DNA from: Eutypa lata
Taxonomy: Eukaryota > Ascomycota > Sordariomycetes > Xylariales > Diatrypaceae
DNA: 64,000 nucleotides
Reading direction: 5' to 3'
NCBI GenBank assembly: GCA_022661535.1
Contig: JAKULF010000004.1
Location: 3,782,001 to 3,846,000 of the forward strand
Both the position numbers and the translations under genes were made by a program. Below are positions 50,856-62,082 of this stretch, in pieces; the stretch's first letter is position 1, and each line of letters begins with the position of its first letter. Below the pieces are notes generated by a model. That model was not told where the DNA came from. It worked only from the letters and a program-made list of their open reading frames with translations, and searched no databases.

Positions 50856-52003
50856 CTACTCTCCCGCGGCAATAGTATATCCACCATCCACCACCACCGT
50901 CTGACCATTCAAGTACTGGTTCGCCGCGCAGAAGAGCACCGTCTGCGCCATATCCTCGTCCTTGCCGGGGCGCCGCGCCGGCACCTTCTCGTCGTACTTC
51001 TCCTTCTCGATCTGGCTCTTCTGGTCGCCACCGCTCTCGCCCGCCGTCATCTCGCTGGGGAAGACGCCCGGCGCGATCGAGTTGACGCGGATCCGCAAGC
51101 GGTTGTTGCTCGCGATCTCGGTCGCGAGCATGCGCGTTAGGTGGGTCGCCGCCGCCTTCGACGCGTTGTACGCGAAGTGGTGCTGCGCCGTCTTGACCAG
51201 CCCGCTGATCGAGCCCACGTTGATGACGGTGCCGGACCACCCCGGGTGCCGGTCCGTCGACTTCTGGAGCAGCGGCAGGAATGCCGTGGTCATGAAGAAG
51301 AGCTGCGGCACGTTGGTGCGGTACACGTCCGTCCAGTCCTCGAACGTGGCCTTGGAGTCGTCGAAGAGGTTCGCCTTCATCTCGGTGGCGGACTCGGCTT
51401 CCGTCTGGAACGTGTTCCCGCTGATCCCCGCGTTGTTGATCAGAATGCAAAGGCACTCCTCCTTGGATGAGATCTCCTTGACTAGGCTTGCAATCTGTGC
51501 TTTGTCCGATACGTCGCACTGGATTGGGATGATGGAGCCGCTGCCCTCCGAGTATTTCTCGGCTACGGTATCCAGCTTCTCTTTGGTTCGGCCTGTGATG
51601 TAGACCTTGGCACCGTTTGCGACGAGCGCTTGCGTTGCCATTAGGCCGATGCCAGAACCACCACCTGTAAGAGAGCGTTAATCCAAGAAGGGATAACTTC
51701 ATGATAAATATGGTGGAATGACCTACCGGTAACAAGAGCAACCCGGTCCTTAAGGGACCAGAGCTTGTCAGCACTGAAAGGTGCATTCGCACTGTTGGAG
51801 ACCATTCTGACTGATTGCTGCTGCACTGTATGTGACCTCGAAGATAAAGCTGAGGATGACACTATGGGGATAGGTAAGGATTGCAGAGTTGCTGAGGATT
51901 GAAGAAGAGAGTTCGAAGCAGTACGGAAAACGAAGCGGGAAAGCTGTCTCTTATGATGGTGGGAAGTCACACGAGCCACAGATGGGATCATGACGTGTGA
52001 CAT
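50856..52003 (-). CDS. Short-chain dehydrogenase/reductase with presequence-like N-terminus
   Basis: Two exons, 52003-51727 and 51664-50856, encode 361 aa. The 62-nt intron (GTAGGT...TTACAG) splits the Rossmann glycine motif, which splicing restores as T92-GGGSGIG. Other SDR landmarks are NNAG (169-172), Ser244, Tyr258 and Lys262 of the catalytic set (GSISG, YNASK), and the closing VVVDGG segment. The core resembles fungal FabG/RhlG-like 3-oxoacyl-reductase-type SDRs; substrate is not inferable. The first ~66 residues are rich in Ser, Arg and His and nearly free of acids (for example HHHKRQLSRFVFRTASNSLL), which fits a mitochondrial presequence. A second Met at residue 67 (MVSNSANAPF) would give a cytosolic form of ordinary SDR length. 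A glycine-rich NAD(P)-binding loop is present, but cofactor choice cannot be read with certainty. Confidence 0.88.
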
Positions 52004-52788
52004 TTTTGTGTTTGTAGGAATGCATTTTTTATTTCAAAGACTATAAGGAAAGCGAGAGTTACAAATGTTAAAGCCAGACTGTTCGGTTGAAATAACACCC
52101 TTTACGGGTAGAGTAGCTGAGGTTCAGGTGAGGCAGCCATGACGAAATATAAAGCTAATCTGCTCTTATAATTGGGTGTGACGTGCATGAGTGGACGATA
52201 ACCCCACCGAATGCAAGGAGGGCCGGAGGAAACCTCCGGTCTGCCAAACGTCACATCATTCTTACCGTTCTCGAGTGTAAGTGTGGTGATAATAATGCGT
52301 CGCACTGGCTAAAGTACATAGACTAATTGATTATGTAGTCATATTGTGTCTAGCCAATATCTGAATGGATATTGACTAACTACTACATGTCACTGGATGG
52401 AGTATTTGTCTAAACTTGTTCTAAGAATTTCCTCTCCCAGCAGCTACAATTTTAAGACGTCAATATAAGAGATATCTCGACAGGTATGCATAGATACTTT
52501 GGACCTTACCGTATCTATAAGATAGTTTCGAGATTAGTATAATGAATTGTATAAATATGTAAATAAGTATAGTGTATATCTGGGCAATCCATAATATAGC
52601 TGCTGTCTTTGCTTCGTAGGTATACGATCGTATCACCCTATCTATCTCTTCTCAGTCTATCTAGGGTACTGCATAGTAAGGGCATTGTACACATTTGAAT
52701 ATATTGACTACACTCTAGGAAAAGCTGGGAATTGATTGAGGGGCAAGGCAAGTATGACTGGACTGAGGCTACTTCATATACTAACACG
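52004..52788. other. Intergenic stretch between SDR and HD genes
   Basis: No gene seen. Presumably it carries the SDR promoter and the 3' UTR of the upstream HD gene. AT-rich in its middle. Confidence 0.4.
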
Positions 52789-53832
52789 TTATACCGAGTA
52801 CAATGCCTGTCGCGCAAGGATGTATTGTTGTCTTTCAGTCGCGTAGTCTGGGACTAGGACTGACAGTGGCTGAACTTCGCTCGTCGACGACGTGTATATA
52901 TCGGGATCTATTGTGCGGACCTTAGCATTAGCCGGGAGTGGAAGGCCTGCTTCATCAGGGAGGCCTTCAGACTCTAACCGATCCATGGCCTTCTTCCCCT
53001 CAGAATCCGCCGCCTGCCGCATCTTGGCCCAGAACTCCTCATCTGACAGGGACCATAGCTCATCCTCCTGCACGCTCCCACCCCTGATCATAGATCTCAT
53101 AAGTTCTGCCGTTCGCGTGTATAGATCGCCATGGGCGGGGTTTCCCCAGACATCTCTATCACACGCCATATAGCCCCTCGCAAAAAGCAATGCCAGCTGC
53201 TGGTCCTGCAGCACGAGTAGACGATGGGGCGATGTGGGGCTAGGCAGCGCCTTGAGAGAAGCGACGAGGCGCCGGGCATCCTCTAAACTGACATGTCCGA
53301 GCCCGACGATATCGCGCAGCGCATAGTCCAGCCTATCTGCGCAGAGGTGTGGCGACGGCATCTCCACCAGTGGATAGAGCTCTTCCTCTAGTGGCTTCAA
53401 ATCCCCAAAGCCGTGTCTGGTAAGGATGTCGGGTATCTCCGTGGTCTTGACAAATCGCGCCTTATGCTTCTCGTGGTAGCTCTCCCCTGGCTTCGAGAGC
53501 GCAAAGTCGACGACGTGACTCATCGTCGTGTGGCTGATGTCGTGCAAGAGCGCTGCGACCTGCTCATCCAAGCTCGCGCCCACTATGCGCACGAGGAGAA
53601 ATGCCCCGATGCAGTGCTCTAAGCGGGTCATTTTCGGCGTCAGTCCTAGGAGACCTGAGATGCCGTGTTGATGAACTCCGGCAAGACGAGAAACAGCTGG
53701 CGATCGGAGCAGTTCTATAAGCACTAGCTCGGAGATAGCGTGCTTGCCATAGATTTCATCCTCAATAATGACTTCATTTTTTGCTGAGAAGTCGAGGGTT
53801 TGAAAGCGGCCTGACTTGAAAGTAGATGTCAT
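52789..53832 (-). CDS. HD-domain metal-dependent phosphohydrolase
   Basis: Single exon, 347 aa, with an ATG start. The HD signature is complete: His73 (RLEHCIGAFLL), His97-Asp98 (AALLHDISHTTMSHVVDF) and a distal Asp in LCADRLDYALRD (Asp166/Asp169). This is the same arrangement as in dNTP triphosphohydrolase-like and related HD proteins. Known: such proteins bind divalent metals and hydrolyse phosphate esters of nucleotides. Substrate is not inferable, and the protein lacks the extra domains of SAMHD1. The second half (about 180-347) is less conserved-looking, and no signal peptide or membrane segment is seen. It is transcribed in the same direction as its neighbours on both sides, with 785 bp to the SDR gene, too far apart to suggest co-expression. 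Confidence 0.88.
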   Translation of the reverse strand: MTSTFKSGRFQTLDFSAKNEVIIEDEIYGKHAISELVLIELLRSPAVSRLAGVHQHGISGLLGLTPKMTRLEHCIGAFLLVRIVGASLDEQVAALLHDISHTTMSHVVDFALSKPGESYHEKHKARFVKTTEIPDILTRHGFGDLKPLEEELYPLVEMPSPHLCADRLDYALRDIVGLGHVSLEDARRLVASLKALPSPTSPHRLLVLQDQQLALLFARGYMACDRDVWGNPAHGDLYTRTAELMRSMIRGGSVQEDELWSLSDEEFWAKMRQAADSEGKKAMDRLESEGLPDEAGLPLPANAKVRTIDPDIYTSSTSEVQPLSVLVPDYATERQQYILARQALYSV

Positions 53833-54823
53833 TGTATGAATAAGGAGGTGCGATGGTAATGAAAGGGGTATGTTTGCCTAAAGATAAATACCTACCTACT
53901 AGACGTATAGGTAGGGAATGTGATTCGGAATCATACTTATCGCAGCAGCAACCCCCACATGGTGGCTTGCTTACATCCTATTAGTAAGCAGTTCCACACC
54001 TGCATCTCACTTGTCTTCGTCTTCAGGCATCGCATTGAACGGCCGGCTCAGGAGATCACATTTCATTGCGTCAGCATCAAATGGCCGGTTCTTGTCGTAT
54101 CTTGACAAAATTGGAAGTTTCATAAGTTGCTAGCTGGTAGGGAAAGTTAGTGTTGAACTACCAGGAGTCTCCCTTGAGCGAGACCATTTCATCGACATTT
54201 CCAAGATATTTAACCCTAGTATGGCCGTTGACTTCCTGGTTCCATCGTCAAGGAGAAGCCTGACGGTGAGCTAGAACTATCTGTGCACCCGTTGACAGAC
54301 AACTCTTCATGATGCCACAAGATCTCGGGGACAGCGTGGCTTGAGGGATCCGGCTCCCGTCTTGGCTTTAGGCTCGATTATACTACGATTGCATCCTCGA
54401 TCGTACAGAGTTATCATGCTACAAATTTCAAGCTTAATTTAAGAGTCTGAGTAACTCCCGGCATTGTCACGACACTGAGTGACTATGTAAGGCGATGCAA
54501 GCAGGCCAGCTCCCGAGCTAACAACATTATATTTTGTCTCAGTGGTGCAGTGCTATAGCCATTAAACTCTGTGCCGTTACAGGCATAGTCTTCGCTATAT
54601 AGATAATAGCAACCGATTCATCGTTGAAATATCTTGAGAAACGGAGAGAAGTTTCGGAGGTGTGGTTCTAAAATAATATGTGTAGTATAGTAAATATGTA
54701 TATGAATTGAAAATATATACAGCAAGAAATGGTAGCCTCTTTTAAAATCCTGTGTACATTGTCCACTGGAGCCACAGCCATAGCCATCATATCATCCTCA
54801 TCCTAGACCCCAGACTAGATTAC
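53833..54823. other. Intergenic stretch between HD and GH93-like genes
   Basis: No gene seen. It includes the HD promoter (its first 100 bp carry TACCTACCTA-type sequence) and the 3' region of the glycosidase gene. Short open frames have no protein character. Confidence 0.4.
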
Positions 54824-56280
54824 CTAGTTCTGCAATTCATAGAGCTGAGTAACAGCACCAAGCCCATCCCTAGAGTATAGAGCCAGGATATGCGTCGCAT
54901 CTCGGTTGAAAATACCTGGCCAATGAGAAGCTGCCGGCCCAGTGACAACCGCGCTACCCCACGAGTTTCCGCCATCGACGCTGGTGATGACCTTCATTTC
55001 AGCGCCGTCATATCCGTTCGTTCCATCAACGGATTCGTTTGTCATAAAGCTGGCCACGAGAGTTCCCCAGACGTTGTAGACTGTGCCGGAATTAGAATAC
55101 CTCTGACTAGAAGCGGGAGAACAAGTGAGAGCGTATAAAGAGCCCCGGATAGAGAAATGATAATCAAAAATCGCTGATATCAGGCTTACCTTGAGGAGCA
55201 CCGCAGATCTTCCCATTGCCAGCGGTGTAGAGCCTGCGTCGCGTCTGGTCCCAACTGTAGCCGTCATCGTGAGACAAGGCATAGTTAACTTCGAATCGAC
55301 CCTCCTCCGTGTTCTCGAAAACGGCGCTATCAAAACTGTTAGCTAGATTTTCAAAAACGCACCTACCCTCCCCAAAAACAAAGCGCATAATGTTTGCTAG
55401 TGGTGAAAGGGAAGACTAACATCAGGTTCCCGCTGCCATCAATAGGCGCAACTCCCACCATACCGTCACGGGAGTTGACATTACCACCGGAGACGGCCAC
55501 CCAGTTGGACCAAGTCTGGCCGCCGTCTTTGGAATACTTCATGAAGTTGTCCTGATCGCCCCCGTTGTTCTCAGCAGAGTAGTAGCACTGCAGAGTGCCA
55601 TCGCCAGCAAGACGCAGAAACGGCTCCCAGAGTCCGTTGACACCAGAAGGAACTGCCTCCGCGACGGTCGAAAGGTACTTGAAGCTCTTGCCACCGTCGT
55701 CCGAGTACGAGATGGAGATGCGGAAGTAGGTGTAGTGCCAGTCGTCACCGGTTCTGTCGTGGTTGCGGTACGCATATAGGATGCGGCCGCTCGGCAGCTG
55801 GAACGGCATGGAGTTGTTGATGTCATGTTCCGCTGTCGGACCGCGGAAGACTTCGCCCACATATTGCCACTAGTTAGGATGTCCAGTGTCAGCAATTCAT
55901 TGCTTTTGGAAAACTACACGAGCTGCCATCCCCCCTATACCGCATATATAGAGAAAGTGCGTGTAGTTGCAAGCAAAGGTGGGATACTTAAAAGAGTTGC
56001 TTACGGTTACTGCGCCGTCAGTCGAAGTAATAAACTTCAGGATGGAGGTTCCACTCTCTTTCGCCATGTAACCTCCGATCAAGCTTCCGTCGTTGGCGAA
56101 GCTGACTCGGACATACTCTCCGTTAGGGTCGAGCACGACCGGCTCTCCGGCCTTGACGACTCGGCCGGGAAGGCGGCGCTCGAGGGCAGCCGGTGCGGGA
56201 ACCGGGGCAGGGGCCGGGGCGCAACTTGCTAGACTGCTGAAAGCAGCTAGGGCAGCAATGAAACTCTTGATAGACAGCAT
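54824..56280 (-). CDS. Secreted sialidase-fold glycoside hydrolase, probably GH93 exo-arabinanase
   Basis: Four exons, 56280-56005, 55869-55421, 55326-55190 and 55080-54824, encode 372 aa. Introns are 135, 94, 109 nt with donors GTAAGC, GTTAGT, GTAAGC. The acceptor of intron 3 (GGCACAG, 55081) was chosen because earlier AGs break the frame. Residues 1-20 form a signal peptide (hydrophobic core FIAALAAFSSLA), followed by an Ala/Pro linker and a Kex2-like ERR site (34-36). Asp-box motifs (S/T-x-D-x-G-x-T/S-W/F) recur: STDGAVTW, SYSDDGGKSF, YSKDGGQTW, SHDDGYSW and TSVDGGNSW, indicating a six-bladed propeller. Glu174 (LWEPFL) and Glu246 (AVFENTEEG) are 72 residues apart, the same spacing as the catalytic pair I recall for Fusarium Arb93A (Glu170/Glu242). 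Total length also fits GH93. Known: GH93 releases arabinobiose from linear alpha-1,5-arabinan of pectin. A true sialidase is less likely because no FRIP motif or arginine triad is evident. Confidence 0.82.
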
Positions 56281-56475
56281 TTCGAACGAATGTAAATCAG
56301 TCTGAATCTTCGATCCTGGTTGATCGACACAACTAAGCTTTCATGAAGGATCCAGCGGCGAACATCTTTAATACTTATACCACTGTCGTGAGCTTTTCAG
56401 TCTAGCACAGAGATAGGCAGGTAACCATCCTCGACACCGGTTTCGATATCACCACTCTGTTGCTTTTGACAGCGA

Positions 56476-56481
56476 GTGGGG
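56476..56481 (+). promoter_or_regulatory. Possible CreA site upstream of the GH93-like gene
   Basis: GTGGGG fits the CreA consensus SYGGRG about 195 bp upstream of the start codon. Arabinan-degrading genes are commonly under carbon catabolite repression. A single 6-bp match is weak evidence by itself. Confidence 0.25.
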
Positions 56482-58072
56482 GCGAAATATCCTAAGCACT
56501 AAGATGCCATAGCCCATGGGGGACTTTCTACGCATGGCCGATCCGGCTCGGGCCCGGATCGGCAACGCCTAGTTAGTCGATAAGCAATTGGCAGGTGTTG
56601 GACTACACGTCTATGGGTATGCCCTCTAAGAGAATGTAACGTAGCCAAAGCTATGCTTGCTAAATCAAGACAACAAACATAGTTGTTTAGACCTCGGCGC
56701 GACTAGAAGACTTTCGCACAGCCATGTTCAGCCAAATCCGACCAAAATAGGTGGATGGTGCGATGTCTAAGCAGGTTCTATACCATCTGGGCATCCGACG
56801 ACAAGCTGTGAAACGCCGAACAGCCAATCGCCCTGCATAAATCCTGCGATCGGATCTTTCCGTGCTAGAAGGATGAATGCTTATTTATGGAAGGTGTGTT
56901 GGTTTGGGGAGCTTACTAGGTGGATTAAGGGAGACCCTATTAGGAAGCTTGGAGCAGGGCAGACAGAGATAGCGGCTATGTTTAGTCAGCTCGAAACACC
57001 ACGTTATAACACCAGGACCGACATCCGAACCTTAACAAGACCTTATTTCATGCACTATTGATTCGAGATTGAAGGTTTGGGCTCTGAAATTTGCAAACCG
57101 AAAAGAGTTGTAGTATGATATACTAGAGATATGGATGGCGATAATCAACAGTAAAACAGCGAGTGTATTTCAAGTTACCAAATATCTCATCTGAATAAAT
57201 GAACTAAATTCACGAATGAAGCTCACAAATACCTATGCCATTCTGGAGTCTTGACGGCACGTAACGATAGTAAGCTGATACAGGGTATAGAGGAACTTTC
57301 CGTGCGGGACTAGCATAAACATATCATTTTAAGGCCTCCACGAGTGTCAACAGCACGTTTAACTTGTTAATGTAGTTCTAGAAACACAGCCCCCTAGTCA
57401 AATGGGGGCATATTGGAATGTTATAGGGCTGGTAGTCATCCAATTGTTGTCAGACCTAGAGATTTAACGGAATCTTCCACGATTTGGCGGCCTGACGGCT
57501 AGAACGTCAACAAGAGGGCACCTATTCGGCTGCCCTTCTCAAAGGCATCTAGTCCGACGTGTTACAGTGCTATTCAACGCATATGACCGATACTCACGTT
57601 ACCACCCAGAAGCTGAAGACTTTACAACAATATGAGATGATAAAGAGTGATTCATCTAGGAACCGGCCCGATTCACACCCATTTCATGCAGTGATATGAT
57701 GCCTTGTGATTACTGATATTTGAGTATGACCATATATACCTAAAGTAACTATGGTAGAGCGACCGGCAAGCTCGGATCATGGAAGCGCACCTGTACTATT
57801 GTAGTCACAGTCGTGAGGTATTAATATGATACTAGGAAATAACGAGGTAATGTTTTGAATGAAAAGTGTGTGTTCACAACATTTTATGCTAATGCGGTCA
57901 CCGAATCCTACTTCTTGCTTTTCTTTTCTTCCAATATTCACTTTTTTTTTTTCTTCAGACTAATAGCCTCTTCTACCTCTTTAGGTGATATTATTCAAAT
58001 GTTATACTTGGATGTGTCTTTGCCGTCGGGCCTACGTTGTCTCCTTCATCCTAACCAACATACGCACTCTCC

Positions 58073-58345
58073 TTAAATAACACTCCATTGTAAAAAGTTC
58101 TCTAGGTACACCCCTTGGGTACAACCTTTCTGGATGAAATCGAGGGGAGTTATACCGATGATGAACATCAGTACACTTGCAATAGACCTTGATCTACGGG
58201 GTAGCAAATTCGTATGTGGCACAAACGCCCTAGATAGTGGAAACAGGATAAGTACTACTCCAAGCAGAGCCTCGAGAATTCTAGTCGTCCATTGCATCTT
58301 GACTAATGAACATTCGAGACCCGGCGATTCCCATTTCCGCTGCAT
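58073..58345 (-). pseudogene. Fragment resembling a fungal multi-pass membrane protein
   Basis: A 90-codon frame has two hydrophobic segments (ILEALLGVVLILFPLS and SIASVLMFIIGITPL) separated by a Leu-Pro-Arg-rich loop with SIAS. This layout reminds me of DUF3433-type fungal membrane proteins, which normally exceed 1000 aa. No further supporting exons were found, so it would be a remnant. The resemblance is from memory and weak. Confidence 0.25.
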
Positions 58346-59487
58346 ATATTACATTGGCATTGGTTTCCCTGACTAAGGTAAAGGAGTTAGGTTGGATTAT
58401 GTTAGAACCCGGGTTATTGGAGACAGAGCGCTGTTTAGAGTTAGAAAACTGTGCTTAGACAGTCCCGTGTTGGAAATGTATAATTCTTGCCAGCTAATAG
58501 ACTATTGAGATATTGCTAATATTGTCGAAGGGTATTGCGTATCGAGATGTGGCAATGTGGCTAGAAAAGGGGCGAACAAGGCTGTACACGTTGCCACGAG
58601 TTTTTGACTGACAATATATGGCTGGTCGTATAGTCCCTCTTGATACGAAAATGATGAAATCCCTGCAGGAGACGAGGGGAAAGGCTAGGTATAATAGTAG
58701 TTTCTGGCTGGTGAAGGTGCTAGACATTCACCACTGCGACTATGTCATTGCAACTAATGACATAAGCACGAACCTATTACGATCTCTTTGTAGAATTAGA
58801 CTTGCAACACCGCAGGTAGCTAAAGTCGTCGCAGATGGCGCGGTTGGATCAAAATACCATCTTCTGCGGATGGAGGGAAGGACGGGAATAATTTACCCCC
58901 ATCGTCGTTGCCGCCTTCAGTGCATATTTAAGATGCAATACACTCATTCACTATCAAAAATGAAGAGAAGTAGCGGAAAATATAATACTACCCACGGTCC
59001 CAAAACACAGGGCATATCGGAAACCTACATGGGTATCACTTTTACTATAGCACTGTTGAGATAATTTGATGTATCGCTACAGTTTATACTTATCTTCTAT
59101 GATAAAGCAAGCCTATCTTGCATGGACCATAGCGAGAAATGACAGCTATTAAGAACTTCTGATTGAGAAGAAAAGTAGAGTTTCGAGGGAAGCCTTTCTA
59201 GAAAATGCTGGCAGTAAACTTGTCGACTGTAGTAAACCATACCCCTATTTGTATAAGTATTGTCAAAAGGGGTAGTTACTTATGTAAGCAGATGGAGGCG
59301 GGGAACCCATGTATTTCCGGAAAGCACACTGTCAGGTGCACGAATCTGGTTGGACAATCACGACGATGATTCAATATCACGATCTCCTAAACTTAATATC
59401 CTCCTATTGCTAGCCCGCATTCTTAATTCCGCTTTGACTTCTCCCCACGTCTAGCTTAACTAGGTATCTATCTTTGAACAGGCAAGA

Positions 59488-61341
59488 ATGGCAACGCAAA
59501 CCCAAGCAAACCCGCCCCCAGCGCGGCAGCCCGGATCCGAGTTATTATCGGACATGATGACTCCTCCTCCTCCGGCGCCGGCCCTCCTCCCACCAATATC
59601 GCGCAAGAAGCAAGCCGGCGTGCTCGTCTCCGCCTTCGTGACCATAGCCCTCACGATAGGATACAACCAAACCTTCGGCGTGTTCCAACAGTACTACCTC
59701 TCGCCCAGCCAAGATGTCCTGGTCCTGGTGTCCTCTCCAGCCTCCCAGGCCTCGCCGCCGCTGCCGCCGTCAACGGCCCTGCTCGCCTTCGTGGGCACGC
59801 TGTGCTACGGGCTGACCTGGGCAGGCAGCATCTTCGTCAGTCCCGTGATGTCGCGGATCGAGCATGGGACTTGGGCTCCAGGTAGCAGTAGTACTACTAC
59901 TACGACTTCGACGCGGCGGCGGCTGCTGTTTTGGCGCCACCGTAGGATCCTGCGTCTGCTCACGCCGAGGACTATCACGATCTCGGGCGTGCTCGTGATG
60001 TCTGCGGGGTTCACGCTGGCTTCCTTTAGTCGTTCTGTTTGGCAGCTTTTGCTTACGCAGGGCTTCCTGGTCGGCCTGGGGATGTCACTCCTGTACTTCC
60101 CGTTTCTCAATCCTGCGCCCGAGTATTTTACTAACCATAGGGGTACGGCTATGGGTTTCGTAAGTGTTATGTCCACGGTCCCACTTCTCTCCGTTCAATT
60201 CTGGGTGTCATAGTATATCATACCTTGTGTGCCTGAATGGAATTATACCTCAGCTGTTTCAATAGTGTAGTCCCCTTCCCCCGCCTTTGCCCCCGCCCCT
60301 CTCTCTTTAACATTACCTGGAGGGACTTCCGTTAACCCCTCGACGCACCTCCTAGATATTAGCCGGCGGTGGCGTCGGTGGTCTGATATTCTCGCCCGTA
60401 ATCCAGGCGCTCCTCAGCTCCGTCGGTGGTCGTTGGACCCTCCGGATTTATGCCGTCTTCAACATAATCGCCGGGTTGCCCACCGCGTGGGCCGTGCCAC
60501 GAAGTCGATTCGCGGCGGTTTCGATCGCAGACGGGCCAGAGAGGCGGAACACCCACGTCTCGCGCGCTCTGGCGGTGACACCGGCGTTCCTCTTCTCGGT
60601 TGTGGCCGCGTTTCTCCAGGTTCGTACTCGAGGGACCTGTTTATCTTATTTTCTTGGTGGAACAGCGTCGAGCTAAAGACTCACCCCCGAGACTACTGTT
60701 TTCAACTTCCCACCCCAAATTCAGTGCATCTGATCTTAAGTACCATAGCTAAGCCCTTCCAGTCGGCCGGCGCCCAACTCCCCCTATCTTTCATCCCCTC
60801 CTACACCGTAGTCCTCGGCCTCACAGCCTCGAAAGGCGCCAACCTACTCGCGGCCAGCAACGCGATCAACGCGGCGTCGCGGGTGTTGACAGGCTACGCC
60901 GGGGACCGACTGGGGCGGCAGAACACGCTATTGCTGACCATGTTCCTGGCGGTACTCAGCGTGTTCTCGTTCTGGCTCACTAGCGTCCTGGCGACAACGA
61001 CTGCAACCTCGTCCTCTCTCTCACTCTCACTCTGGGTGGCCTTCATCGCGCTCTACAGCTTCTCCATAGGTGGGTACTATGCGCTGTTCCCGGCGTTTAT
61101 TGCCGAGGTTTTTGGTATCAGGCAGTATGCTGCTGTCAATGCGTTTATACTCTTCGTGAGGGGCCTCGGAACCATGTTTGGTAGCCCGGTTGGTGGACGG
61201 CTGCTTGGGAGTTCTGAGGGCACTAGGGCGTATGCAAGTATTGCGTATTGGGATGGGGCGCTCTTGGTGGGTGCTACGGTGTGTTGTGTTGGGGTACGGT
61301 GGGCTGATGGGAAGGGGAAGGGGTGGAAGTGGATTGCTTGA
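59488..61341 (+). CDS. MFS transporter, monocarboxylate (MCT/SLC16-like) type
   Basis: Three exons, 59488-60159, 60356-60619 and 60763-61341, encode 504 aa. Intron 1 (196 nt, GTAAGT...CCTAG) joins TAMGF to ILAGGGVGGLIFSP. Intron 2 (143 nt, unusual donor GTTCGT, acceptor TTCCAG) joins VVAAFLQ to SAGAQLPLSFIPSY. Both are phase 0 and together give one continuous MFS chain. A Pro-rich cytosolic N-terminus (about 40 aa) precedes TM1 (GVLVSAFVTIALTIGYNQTF). Further hydrophobic helices are visible throughout, consistent with 12 TMs, and a Thr/Arg-rich loop (STTTTTSTRRRLL) interrupts the N-terminal half. The second half has the MCT-like stretch SRVLTGYAGDRLGRQNTLLL, with the loop motif GDRLGRQN. Substrate is probably a monocarboxylate or another small organic acid but cannot be read. 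It is convergent with pex16. Confidence 0.87.
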
Positions 61342-62082
61342 GGCTCACATGGGAATTGAGAGAGATTGGATGGTATGATGGAACGTATTAATGAATCTAC
61401 TGAGAAATATGTAGAAGATGTTGTAGTATTCATGATAAATGGGGATATAATAAATACCAAGACTGCAGATAAGACTAAAAAGCATGGTTAAATAACAACG
61501 CCGTGGCAGGATATCATTACGAAATATATGGTTTGGTTTCAGTTTCGCCATCAATAAATGTACAAAATGGTTCATCCATCAATCACCCATGTCCCCCAAT
61601 TCTTCTAATTATCAGTTATCTCATAACCCTGATAGTGCCCAATCGTATCTGGGACAAAACACCCCGCTCAGTACAACGGTTTCGAACCGTCAAAAGCCTG
61701 TACGGCTGCCGAGCGCCCTGATGTTGCCAATATCTTTCACATCCTTAAATTGGAATGGCTCGCGGCGAGGGGCATACTCGAGGTATATAGGCCTGTAGTG
61801 CCCCTCCATATTATGGGTTCCAGTTCCCGTCGACCATTCTACCATCCAATATCTTCTTGGGTATGGCTGCTTTTTAAGCAACCTCTACCTAAACCTGAGT
61901 ATATAAAAGCGCATTCTCTTAAGTGAGCCCCGCGCATATGAGGAACAGAGTGTCCGTATTCGACACTAAGATGCAGTTAAGCGTAGACTGAGGCTTTCAC
62001 AGCTGAACGCTGTATGCCGTACAACCGAATATCCAGCCAAACTCGAGAGAAATTTGTATGATCATCAATCCCTTCGACTCGT
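61342..62082. other. Convergent intergenic stretch between MFS and pex16
   Basis: The 3' regions of two convergent genes. It contains AT-rich sequence (61380-61500) suitable for polyadenylation. No gene seen. Confidence 0.4.

Larger units (their letters stand above)
56281..59487. other. Divergent intergenic region between GH93-like and MFS genes
   Basis: This 3.2-kb stretch carries both promoters. Apart from the items listed separately, I see only short open frames, the longest 148 codons at 58618-59064 (plus), without recognisable features. Confidence 0.4.

Noticed and set aside
55164..55388. Separate small genes within the glycosidase locus
   Set aside because: They are exons of one gene. 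Splice joins give a continuous 372-residue propeller with regular Asp boxes.
58618..59064. 148-codon plus-strand frame
   Set aside because: No recognisable motif, no partner exon and irregular composition. Kept only as part of the intergenic description.
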